Shown here: piece by piece, positions 36,589 to 47,628 of the stretch | Numbering within the stretch: the first letter of the stretch is position 1 | Layout of the letters: every line of letters starts with the position of its first letter | Source of the DNA: Rhabdornis inornatus | Lineage: Eukaryota > Chordata > Aves > Passeriformes > Rhabdornithidae | Direction of reading: 5' to 3' | Assembly (NCBI GenBank): GCA_013397075.1 | Contig: VWZS01004498.1 | Coordinates: forward strand, 600,614 to 664,613 | DNA: 64,000 bases | Program-made: the position numbers and the translations under genes | Notes under the pieces: model-generated | What the model saw: the letters and a program-made list of their open reading frames with translations, nothing else | Told to the model about the DNA's origin: nothing | Database searches by the model: none

Positions 36589-37150
36589 GTCAGTCAAAAC
36601 ATAGAGCAGGCTTCAAATTTGTCACAAGACAGTTTTTGCCTATGTCTATGGGTTCAGGTTTGGGGTTTTATTTCCTCCTATGGACACCAATTTCATTAGA
36701 TATTTTCATACCTGTTTTGGTTTGGTTTTTTTTTGCAGGGATTCAATCTGAAATTTGCAATGAGGGATCTCTAGTATATGTGAGACATAAATACATACAT
36801 TATTTTGCACCACAGAGAAAAAAATATCTTGCTGGAATGTTACAATATGTTAGTAGTATTGTGCCATTTAGGATCCTTTGTCAGGTTGCAAAATGCCATT
36901 ATTTCCAAACTATAAGGCAGAATTTGCTTTTCTTCCTAACACAGGTCTTCCTTTCCTTCTCCATTTCACAGGATAAATCCTCCATATCGTTCATACTATG
37001 ACATGAAGGCACAGAAATGCATTCACCGCATGAAGTTAAGATACACAAAGTTTATAATTTCATTTACATTTATGCAGTTTTTATAATTACCTTTGCATGT
37101 ATGCACTTGTGGGTACAAGAGACACCTCATGCAACATGGTATCTCTTGAG

Positions 37151-37334
37151 GATGAAGGCAGAACTAGATGACACAAAGAAAAAATCTTTCAGAAGAGAGG
37201 AAGATCAGATATTTTACTCAAACACCAGCAGAATGATACTCACATAAACTGATTTGTTTTCCAGAATATGAAAGACTGATCCGCTCATGCATGAGGTAGG
37301 GCATTCTATTCAAGAACTTAACTTAGGTCTGAAG
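37151..37334 (+). pseudogene. Dynein relic exon: C-terminal region, several frameshifts
   Basis: Fragments in shifting frames read MKAELDD, LICFPEYERLIR, LMHEVGHSIQELNLGLK. They align in order with VKNVLDDI..., LVCFQECERMN.L and EIR.SL..LDLGLK. The exon ends in phase 0 at AAG, where the donor reads ATATGT, a G to A change of GTATGT. The start follows a CTTGAG acceptor. Confidence 0.82.
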
Positions 37335-38841
37335 ATATGTGTGCTTTGCTTTACTAATCTTAGGGGATGCATGGCTTTAAATAGCATCAGTCTAAATGCC
37401 AGTAACAGGCACTTGTAAGTGACACTTGGGGAGCTTATTTCTCATTTCATTTAAAAAAAAAAACTTTCATAAACTGCCTACTCCAAATATGTAACTCATC
37501 TCCATCCATAAAATTGTTTTAATTTGTGTGGAAAAAATTACCATGAAACTGCTCAGGACACTGAAATCCTCTCTCTGCATACTGGGAAGCAAAATGCAAG
37601 GCTTCTTATTATGATCTGATTCCCATTTTGGTGCAGCCATGCAAGTAAGGTTGGTACATTCTTCTCTTCTACCATTGCAGAAATTTGTCTCTTCTGTTGT
37701 AACTGCGAAGAGATCTGGTTGCTAGTTATGGTATATATTCACTTGTGTTTTAGGCAATCCATAGAAGAGAAGGGAAGCAGCTGTTGGATGCCTCGAGAGA
37801 GACCTTCTGATACCAAAAACAAACACTACTTTGTACAGATCCCTGCTGGAAAAGGCACACGGTTCAGGTTGTGTTAAAAAATCAACATCTTCAAAGCCAT
37901 CAGGATGTGGCATTTGGCCATCATGAGGAGATGGCCTTTAACTGCAGGTAAAGGGGCAGCATCAGCAACACCCAAGTCCTGGTCTCACTGTGCATCTGGT
38001 GAATGCAGTGAAGCAAGGTGAAAAGAACACGGGCAACTCATCACACATCTTTGGCAATTTTTGATAATAATATGTCTCTCAGCACCAACAAAGTGCTGAA
38101 GAGCAACGTGTAATGTTCTTAATTGTAGAAGGGCAAATTTTCATAATATCTAGCAATCTCAAACAGCAATGTACCTGCTGCACTAACATGTAGTACACGT
38201 TCAATCACATAACTAGGCAACCAAGTAGCTTCTTAGCCATTGCTTGCAATTTATACAGACAATTGTGGTAAATCCATGCAGAGCTGTAGTTAATGCATAC
38301 CACTGCAAAAGTAGGTACTGAAAATCTAATTCTTAGAGCTAGTTTTTTAAAGAGACCTCCTTTTTTGCCACCTAAAATTACCTTCCTTTCGATCTTTAAT
38401 TCAGAGTAACAAAACATGGGCACTCAAATAGCCATTAGTGCAAGCAAGCCAGCAGAATGGTAGCTTGATTGCATGTACAATTTTCTGTGGGATATCAGAA
38501 AGCAAGTTAGTAATTTGGCCCTTTATCATTTTCTCTCTGTACATATGCGTAGGTGGGTGCTTCCATGTGTATGTATATGAATTACTATATCATATAATTA
38601 CTTAATGCAATTAGAGTGAAAACCCAGAACCTACAGTCTTGTTTTTCTGACTGTTTCCCCTTTTTAAAAAATAAATGACTCACCCCAGTGGCAAGAGCCA
38701 AAATATTCTTTACACTTGACAATTTAGCTACCTTATGTGTTTTTACTGGGGGAAAAAAAAAGCCCTCTATCATTTATCATGTCATCTTATCACAGTCTCT
38801 TTGTGAGACGCAAATAGCACACTAATGTTTTCTTTTGTTAG

Positions 38842-38954
38842 GGTGAGTTGGCAATCTCCTCAGAGATGGAGCAACTACAGACAGCTCTTTTTTTGATAAT
38901 CTTCCTGACACTTGGATGAGACTGGCTTATCCATCAACATACAGTTGCTCAGTG
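38842..38954 (+). pseudogene. Dynein relic exon: C-terminal region, frameshifted
   Basis: A TTGTTAG acceptor is followed in phase 0 by GELAISSEMEQLQTALF. After a one-base shift in a T run comes FDNLPDTWMRLAYPSTYS. This is the family's GELALSP.ME..Q.AL..D.VPDTWS.LAYPSTYGLAQW segment. The donor is GTAAGT after CAGTG. It is the last relic recognised; the final 200 or so residues of the motor were not found downstream. Confidence 0.9.
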
Positions 38955-41900
38955 GTAAGTCGAATGCCAACAGTCATTCAGTATGGATGGTACTTCATGT
39001 CCATTATAAAAAAATAGAATTGAAACTCAGGAATTTTTTTGGCAAATATCTTACCTTCTTGTGTAACTCAGAATAGCTTTTTATCATAAACTGATATTAC
39101 CAGTGCTATGAAAAACAGAAAGAGCCTTGCATTTACCTTGCCAGTTACTGCAGACTTTGAATGATTTCTCAAAAATTTGCATTCACGCTTCTTTCTTGCT
39201 CGCTTACTTTTTTCTCAAGCTGTGTGCACTGGTCAAATACATTTGACAAGTGCTGTAGCACTCAGTATCTGCTACTCAGAAGACCAAGCTTGGTTTCTAG
39301 TGGTTTTTGGGATCAGAATTTGTAACAATAAAAGGGCACTGCTCTGAGCTCAAGGGTGAAATGATCACTAGAAGAAGGAGCAATTAACAAAGCAGCTTCT
39401 GTTAAGAACACAGAACAATTTCAGAGCAAATAGGGGGGCCATGATGTTTCTGTTCATCTTAATTGAACACCTTAAGATGTGTCCATCTATCTACTCTCCA
39501 TGACTGTTTTATAATACCAAAAATGAAACTGAAAACAAGAAGTGAAAGCCATCCAAGGCTGGCAGATTATTTCTTTACTGACATGCATTCAAGTCTCCAC
39601 AGGAAGCCTCCTGAGTGAGGCAAAGAGCCACTGGCTGATGGAGCTAACCAGGACTCCAGAGCTGACCAAAGGACAGGAAAGCTCTGCCAAGCACAAAGAC
39701 AAGTAGCGCTAGAAGGCAAAGCAAGCCCACACTTCTGAGATCAGTTCAGACTTCTGAGAGATCAAAAGTGGAAGAAATCTTGTTCAGCAGAGTAGACATT
39801 GAGAAAAGCACCAGAGGTACATTGTGGTGAAGATCAATCAGAGCTTTACGGAATTAAATGCTCTTTTAGCTTTCCTTGATGGAAAACTAAACCACCATAG
39901 ATACTGTGATGTCTGTGATAAATATATGTCCTGAAGACAGAAAGCGTTGCCTAGGGGATATAACACAGTAATGCTAAATTACAAGCTGTTTTCCTGAAGG
40001 ACAACACAGCTGCTTTCTTTAAAAAAATATATGGGAGATTCAAGCTGGACCTTATATTCATGTTTGGACAAAAGAGGGTAAAAGTACCCACTGATTGTAT
40101 AAAAGCTGTCTTGCAGAACTAGTAGGATTTAAGGTGCCAGATTATCTTTTACCATCAGGTGCAAAATGCAGTGAGTCACCAGGGAGCAAAATCATTGCTA
40201 TGGAGCAGTGTTATGCAGCTGGGCTCCAAGACAGCCTCCGTGCTGGAGCACAGTGTGTACGGGAGGCACTGCAGACCAGGTGAAAGGGAGATACCAGAGG
40301 AGTTACACAGAGACAGGGCTGGTGGAATGGTCAGCCTAGGCTGGCTGTCAGTTCCCTGGGTTTGGGGAGGTAAAAACAAAACTTGAATCACTGTCATGTC
40401 TAAAACCCCATAGTAATTGTCAGTAGCAGGAGCTGTGAGCTTCCTCCAGGGAATAACATTCTGTCTGTCGTGCACGCTGCACAGCATATGGAGGCCTCAG
40501 TCATCATGATAGTTTTATCCTCCCTCTTTTAAACCCCTCTGTCTCTTATATACCTACCTGACATGCCACCATCTGAGACATCTGAAAAAACACCTATGAT
40601 TTCTAAGCAGCTGACATTTTAAAGTAAGGTGGGACAGGGTGGAGAGGTAAGGGGGAAAATCAGAATACACAGTGCAGGGTATAAGCATGTTGGGCTCAGC
40701 AAACACAAGTGATAAAATGACAGAGATCATCACATCACCTAACAATCTCAGATCTTCAGTTTATCTTCAGGATCATTTTCTGTGTCTTTGAAATTAACAT
40801 GAATTCTGTTAATGTTTCTTTTATAAGCTGGCCCTATATGTCACCTATTTTATGTTTCTGTGGAGGAGTCACCTCTTGCCTTTAAGCCAGCAGTCTCCTC
40901 TCTCTGGCTTAGAGACACTCAACTATCCCCAAGACATGTGTCTAGTATTTCTTCACAGCAGCATTTTAGGAAGCAAGAAGTAAAACCACAGACTGCCAAA
41001 AAACCCCTCAGCTAGAAAGGTGGGGATGTGACACCAGAGATCTTAAATGGGGTAAAAAAGAAAAAAAAAAAGCTGATGTTTTCTTTTTCAGGCCACAGAA
41101 ATTCAACAAATAAGGAAATAGAGTGTGGAGGAAAGAGAAAGATTGGAAACTCTTGTCTCGGGTCAACCAGCTTTCTGGAAATCTGCAAAAGACCAACAGT
41201 GGGACACCTTAACAGAGGCAAAAAATATTTGGGGTCTGGGCTGTGACTGCATTGTCAGGCAACGGCTGGAGCAGGCTGAGGTGAGAGCAGCAGTGAACGA
41301 GGATTTGAAAAGAGACATCACATGCAGAGGGGACAATGTGAAGGGGCATATAAGGAGCGGAGGATGGTGGGGAGGGAGGGCAGGAAGGCACAAAATACAG
41401 GAGCTGCCAGAAGAGGGGATGTTCATTCCCTCTTTGGAAGATATTCATGATACACAAATACAGGCTTAGAAACTATTCCATGAAAACTCAGGGTTATGGC
41501 ACTAACTCCCTCACAGGCTAGAAAAATACATGCTTGAAAGGAAAAGGCCTTCAGGGTAGGAGGGTTTGTTATTTGGGGTTTTAAACTGACAGAATCTGCT
41601 GCTGACTTGTAAGGTGGGGAAATATTAACTCCTGAGAAGGGGGAACAAAAGGCAAGGATTGCGATCCTGCGAGAAAAGATGAGGAGCATTGCAAGTAGAG
41701 GTGGGCTGATCCAGAAGGGGGGGTTAAGGATATTCATCGAGTGCTTTGAGATGAAACATGCTGTGTGTTCGCAAAGGTGTCTGTCAGTCAAGTGGGGGAG
41801 CAACATTATGACAACCTCTCTTCCAGGAGCAGCAAAGACCGAGATTTGATTCCCTGCAAAGCCAGCCAAGAAATTACTGAAATGGCTGTTTTAACAGTCA

Positions 41901-44900
41901 AAGCTAACAGGGAGAGAACAAAAGAACTCCAGATGCACGTACACACATATCCATCCATCTATCCAAGTCCTCCTTTGGCATCCAATGAGCCAACTTCCAC
42001 CTAAAGAAAGTCTCTTACATTGGTGAGAAAACAGGCAGCAAATTATTTTGCTGCTGTAAAACAAGACTATCTGTTTCAGGGAGGGGTGCAAAATTGATGT
42101 AACTTGCATGAAAATTTCTGAGAGTACTGTTAAATCTATTGCACATGGAATCACAGTAAAGAGGTTAGATTTCTTTTGAAGGAGCCACTCTTGTTTCATA
42201 AATACCAACTTGCTGTCTTACTGGCTACCTCTCAAAGCACAGCTGCTGCTGTGGCTCCTTAAGACAGACAGGCTCAGGTTCCAGAGGGGCTGTTCTGAAA
42301 GCCCACAAACACACAATATTGCTGCACTTGCTGTTATTCACTTGTTAGTATTTAATTAACAAATACAAATGCAGAACTCTGCTGAAATAAAAAAAAAGAT
42401 AGTTCGGTTTGGAAAAAACTTTTAATATGAGGAAGTTGCTTGTTGAACAGAGAGAAATTTGTTGTTCAGCTGCACTCAAAACACAAGAAAAGGGAAAAAA
42501 ACATTAATGTGTGCCAGGGCAAAAGCACCACTGTCTTGGCAAGAAACAGAAACATTTGCAAGCTTCTGAGTTAGTATTTGAACAATGGGGAAGAAAATGA
42601 ACTAGAAAAACTGCCTGATGGGCTGCTGAGAAGAATCTTCCTCCCCCTGCAACGCACACTGATTTTTGTGTTTTCTTATATCCAGATAAGATGGACTGAT
42701 GGTACAACAAATAATATCTGGCACAGGAGTTATACAAAAACTGTGGTCTCAAGAACAGAATTTATAGTGGCCTGCACTCCTTGAATTCAATGGCAATCAG
42801 ATAAGCAACAAAAATATATTCAACTACCACTATTCCTTTCTACCAGAAGATACTGAAAACTCTATAAGCTTTTTCACACAGTTGTTATCCCAGTATAGGC
42901 TAATACAAAATAAAAACCAAAACACCAAAACCAAACCAAGACCTGAATTCTTGGTTGAAAATCAAGGTGAGAAGAAACCTTAAGTCTGGCTGTCTAACGT
43001 CTGAAAAAACAGGTTTTCCAGTGTTTGCTTTGGTTATTTTCCCTATGGTGGATAACTTTAATAAATAATCCTTAATCTTTCATCGGAAGTCTGCCCTTCT
43101 TCGGTTTTATCCCAAGTTCCTAGTCAGTAACTTCTCAAACTGCCCCTCACATTTTGGAGCTATCTTCACGTATTGCAGGTGAGGGTGAGAATTCCCTGTT
43201 GCCAAGCTATTCATTACTATTTCCTTTTAATCCTCTTCCTACACAAAACAAATTTCTAAATATTGCCTGTGTCAAAGTAAATAATTTAAAATATACATGC
43301 TTAACTTGGGGCTGGTGGGAGGTAGGGCTGCAATTGTTTGCAGTCCAGGAGCTTCACTTTACTGGATCCTTCTTAGTGTGAGAGGTGCCAGGTCAGAGCG
43401 TGTGTGCACAACAGAGAGCATTCCAGGTACAAAGTGCATCCAAGTCCTTCCCAGCACCTGTGATTCCTGACCTTCTACACCCAGTTTGCTTCTAAACACT
43501 TTGAAAGGAAAAGCACCCTATTCAAGCCCTCGGTGTTCCAGCATTTGCTAAGCAGTACATTCTATTAGTGAACGCTTTCACTGCAGGTTAAAATTCTCAG
43601 ACACAGATGATACAATGCACTGAGAAATATTGGCTGGGGGAAAAAAGCTTGTCATACATAGCAGGACTACTGATAATGTGCAGTGCATTACACTGCAGCA
43701 AAAATGACTAACATCAAAGCTAAACAGGAATGATTTCTATGGTTGAGACAAGTAGAATAAAATATGTATTTTAACTAAATCAGTTTTTAGGAACACCAGG
43801 CACAGGTTAATCCTTTATAAATATGTTCACAGAGTACATTAGACACCAGCCCGCCTACACAAAATGAATGCAGCACACACTCTGATGTATTACAGAGGCA
43901 GGATAAATGAGGGAACTCTTCTGTGTTTGATCTGGTTCTGCTCTGTAATTCAGAGATACTGGAGATGGGTGGTGAGTTTCTCATTGATCCCAAAAGAACC
44001 AATAATGTCGAATCCTGTGAAATGTAAGCTTTGTAGAGGATTGGAGGCTATGCACGAAGGACACTGTAGCTTTAGGGGCATATTCTCTTCTCTGGAATGT
44101 GTGCAACTGGCATTCACAAGAGTCATACATATCCCGGGGAAACTAGACCCTGTATCTTAGCAATACTTAAAATACATACCTAGCTCCACAGGCAATTGTA
44201 TCACTCTCGTGGCTACATCTGCATCCAGTTATCAAAGGATAGATTTCCAGCAGATAATAAATGAACCTGCAAATTAATGTCTTCAGAATTTTGAAACAAT
44301 GCTAAATTTGCCACACATCAGCGTTTAAAAATGCAGCAGAACGAAGCCAGAACATCAATCCAAGTCTAAGATATTTAGATAGAAAACACAGAGGTAGCAC
44401 ATAGATATGGAAATAATCAATTCAGTTTCCCCCCCCACCCCCATTCTTTCCAGCATTTTAAACCACTTACTCCAGTCCTTGCTTCTCTGAACTGTATTTT
44501 GCATGTGATGGAGGTGTTAATCCACAGTTACTGCACAACAGGGTTGTGAATTTTAGCTAATGAAAGCTTTTAAAGGCACAATGAAATGCTCAGATGAAAG
44601 GCAACAAAGAAGTGCAAAGTATTATTACAGCCTAGCCTAAGTTTTACTGAGAGCATTCTTATACAGGATGGACACAGCATAAATACATATTACAGATGAT
44701 AACCTTCCTGTAAAGGCTAATTCCCACCCCTGAAGCTGGCAGAGGCAAGGGGTGGCAGTCTTATAAGACTTAATAAAGTCTCAATGTTTTCATCCTGTTC
44801 CTACCCCCAGGAACTGGAAGAGAACCCCTGTATACATCTGAATCCTTGATGAACAGCATGTCCATCCCAGCATACTGCCGGCACAATTAGATCACAGGGA

Positions 44901-46394
44901 GTGCAGACTAGGATGGTTCAGTGAACGCTTAAAGGCAGAGGCAAATACAGGAAGGACAACAAATGCTGTAGTCCCAGTTACAGCACTTTGGCATACAGTA
45001 AGTTTATAGTGTGTGTCTGTATGCTATCTATGGGAGAGGTGAGCAAAGAGACAGAAATCTGCTTGTCACTTTCCTTGATAATTTTTGCTAAAATCCAAGT
45101 AATTGTGCATGATAACAAAAAGGAACAATTAACACAGTCTGTATTTTGCAAAGGTGAGAAAGGGATAGCTGCCAATAGGATGTGGATGAAAGCACCAGTA
45201 ACTCATTTAGAAAAGAACTAGTACCAGAATAAATGTACAACAGCTTACCAGGCAGAGAGAGGACAGGATCTGCTGCTCTGAAAGATCCTTTCAGCAGGTT
45301 TGATTTGTTACGATGGGAATGGGGTCTTCAGTTTGAAAAATATTATTCTGCTTCCTGGGTCTGCAAAAGCTAACATTGTTCTAAAGACTGCACTTCTCTG
45401 ATCAGCTGCCGTTTCACTGATCATAGTCTAAGTGATCCGTAGCCCCCTTCTTTTTCTGCCTCTGTTCAGATAAAAGATTGCAGCTTCATTTCAGTTATTA
45501 TTTGCATGTTTTTCTTAACAGTTTACTCTTAGCAGCTTCTGATTTAACCTTATGTGTTCTGTAGTTTCGGAAAAGGCTAGAAAGATAATTTTTAGATTGG
45601 CACCTAACATTTTCAAAGTAATGGCAGGCACCTCACACATGCATCTCATGTTCCACCCTTTTGGTAAATGTATTCTAACACTCTACTTACCTGCTTTAAA
45701 AGGACTGGCATGTTGAACCAGCTGGCCTTTTTCTAGTGCTATAGCTTTTCATGTTAGGTTCTGCTCCTCCAATTTCTATATTTTCCCTGCATTTTGCAAG
45801 ACAAAATGCAGAAGTTTAAAGGCACATGACGTTTATGTGACAAAATCTTGCTGCTAAGTACAGTATTACTGACAGATTAGTTTAATGCAATAGCATAATG
45901 TAATTTAATTATAGTAATAGTGCACAGCAATAATCTTACTACTTATGTCAGATTGTGAGACATTCACTCTTAAAAGCTTAATCATTATTACTTCATTTTT
46001 GGATTTAGTTCCAGTGTCCCCCCTTCTCCACATACAGTAAATTAATTCCATAGGTGTGGAAGAAGAAACATTAGGTAAATTGCTCTCATTTTGCCCTAAG
46101 AATTCACAATACTAACTGAAAACTTATTTTGCATCATTAGACAATAGTCAGCCTATGATGAAAACTTGTAGCCTTCTGGGCAGTAAGTCCTCAAACCTGC
46201 ATGCTGCAGTTAAAAATAATGAAACAAACATCAGAAAACAACACAGGCAAAACCAAAACAAAACAAAACAAAAAAAAAAAAATAGGAACATTCAACTACG
46301 TCTACCTTTTGTATTTACCTGAGACCTTTTACTGGAGATTGATCCAAAATCCTGTGCCAGCCATTAACTATTTCTACATTCATGTAAACTATTG

Positions 46395-46485
46395 TAGTTC
46401 AGGGCTTCAGGTTTCTTCAGCCCACAGCTTCCACTGATTTCAGCTGTGGCTGACAGCAATTCTGAAAATCCAACCCACAATAATT
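46395..46485. mobile_element. Ancient amniote repeat remnant
   Basis: The segment cttccactgatttcagctg followed by ttctgaaaatccaaccc resembles the same class of old repeat as at 4140-4300 (ttgacttcaatggg ... ctgaaaatcaggccc in better copies, from memory). It is short and decayed. Confidence 0.4.
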
Positions 46486-46699
46486 CCTATTTCTAAAGTG
46501 TTTTCTATCTGAAGACCACAGAATTTTCCATCAGTGTTAATTTAGCCTCCAGAAAGATAGAAAAATGTATCTTCAGCCAGCACAGCTGTATGCAAAGTGA
46601 ACATCTGTCCATTGCCAAATTCAGTTTAGCTAATAATAAAAAAAACACACTTTCTTTTCTTTTGCAGACAGGATCAGACTGCAAGGGAAAGCCTGGAGA

Positions 46700-46860
46700 G
46701 GATTTCCATGATTTAAAAAGAGAAACAGGGGAAGACTGAATTTCCTAAGGTCACTGAGGAAATGCATGGCAGCGCTAGGAAAAGAACTCAGCACTCAGAG
46801 ATACCATCTTCACAGCCAGAATCAGATGGTTTTTCTCTGCAGTGTGACATAACAGCACAG
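46700..46860 (-). mobile_element. MIR-like SINE relic
   Basis: The plus strand carries cctaaggtcactgag, catggcagcgctaggaaa and agaactcag in order. This is the reverse complement of the MIR core and its neighbouring segment (normally aaggtcacacagc ... ggcagagccaggatt.gaaccc). It is heavily decayed, as expected for a pre-amniote insertion. Confidence 0.55.
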
Positions 46861-47585
46861 AGAGTAGGTCTGTGGATTTAGTGGCAATGAAGTTAAATAA
46901 GGTTAAATTCTGGGTGGCTGAGAGGTATTGTCTTTTTGTAATTGCATCATGGCTAAAGCTCTTCTTGCCTTATTTCAGTAAGAAGCCAGGTAAGGTGAAT
47001 TAGCCAAACCACTGCAAATAAATGCTTTTTAGAGGAGGGGAAAAGATGTAGTCTTTCCTTGAATGTATGGAAACTGCAAAAATAATCCTGCTGTATGCTG
47101 ACCTGTTGCTGTTCATTTCATAGCTTGCCCAAGGCTTTGTATGTATTTTCAGTGTATACATTCTTTTAGGTGTGAGGCTAAAGCCACAAAGGGTCTTGAG
47201 CTCAGTACTGCAATGCTTGATTCTTAGGGGCTCTTTCAGCATAAGAAATCCCTAGCTCCACAAAAGCCAGCATCTCTGCATCTCTGTGTCCAAGGGACCT
47301 GCATTTCTGCTTCTTCAAAGGGTTTTGGAAGATCACCACAGGGTGAGTGGACACACTTCTCTCCCCTTTTGACTTCAGAATGCATAAGTGTGTGGAATGT
47401 ATCCATACCTAGTGGCTCCTTTTAGTACAACATACCAATATAAGGAGTAAATGTTGTGCTAGATTTCCCCACTCCTTTTAAGGCCTCAGCAGTGTATTTA
47501 AGAGCAGTTCTGTGCCATGAGAGAGAAAAATGCACAGCCTTTTTCTGTTTGGTTTTGGGTAGATGTTTCAATCCAGAATCAATCT

Positions 47586-47628
47586 TTGCAAAAGATTTTT
47601 AAAAATCTTTTTAAAAAGATTTTTGCAA
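47586..47628. repeat. AT-rich imperfect palindrome (hairpin-forming)
   Basis: ttgcaaaagatttttaaaaa is followed by its near reverse complement ending tttttgcaa, so the 43 bases can fold almost completely. There is no nearby gene for which it could be a terminator. Confidence 0.75.

Larger units (their letters stand above)
11441..38954 (+). pseudogene. Decayed axonemal dynein heavy chain gene, DNAH9/11/17 class
   Basis: At least eight relic exons run in the order of a dynein heavy chain motor: stalk end (11441), start of AAA5 (16054), AAA5 region (23811, 24107), AAA6 region (30359, 31033) and C-terminal region (36338, 37151, 38842; the last three contiguous in the protein). Each is recognised by peptide similarity to DNAH9/11/17. 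Junction phases agree where adjacent relics survive: 24017/24107, 30486/31033 and 37334/38842. Stops, frameshifts and ruined splice sites show that it cannot make a motor. Exons expected between relics, and the last exons of the protein, were not found. It lies tail to tail with CDCA7, as DNAH11 does with CDCA7L in mammals. The split introns rule out a processed copy. Exact paralogue assignment is by eye. Confidence 0.9.

Noticed and set aside
41423..41869. 148-codon minus-strand open frame
   Set aside because: There is no family resemblance, no flanking exon and no splice context; likely chance.
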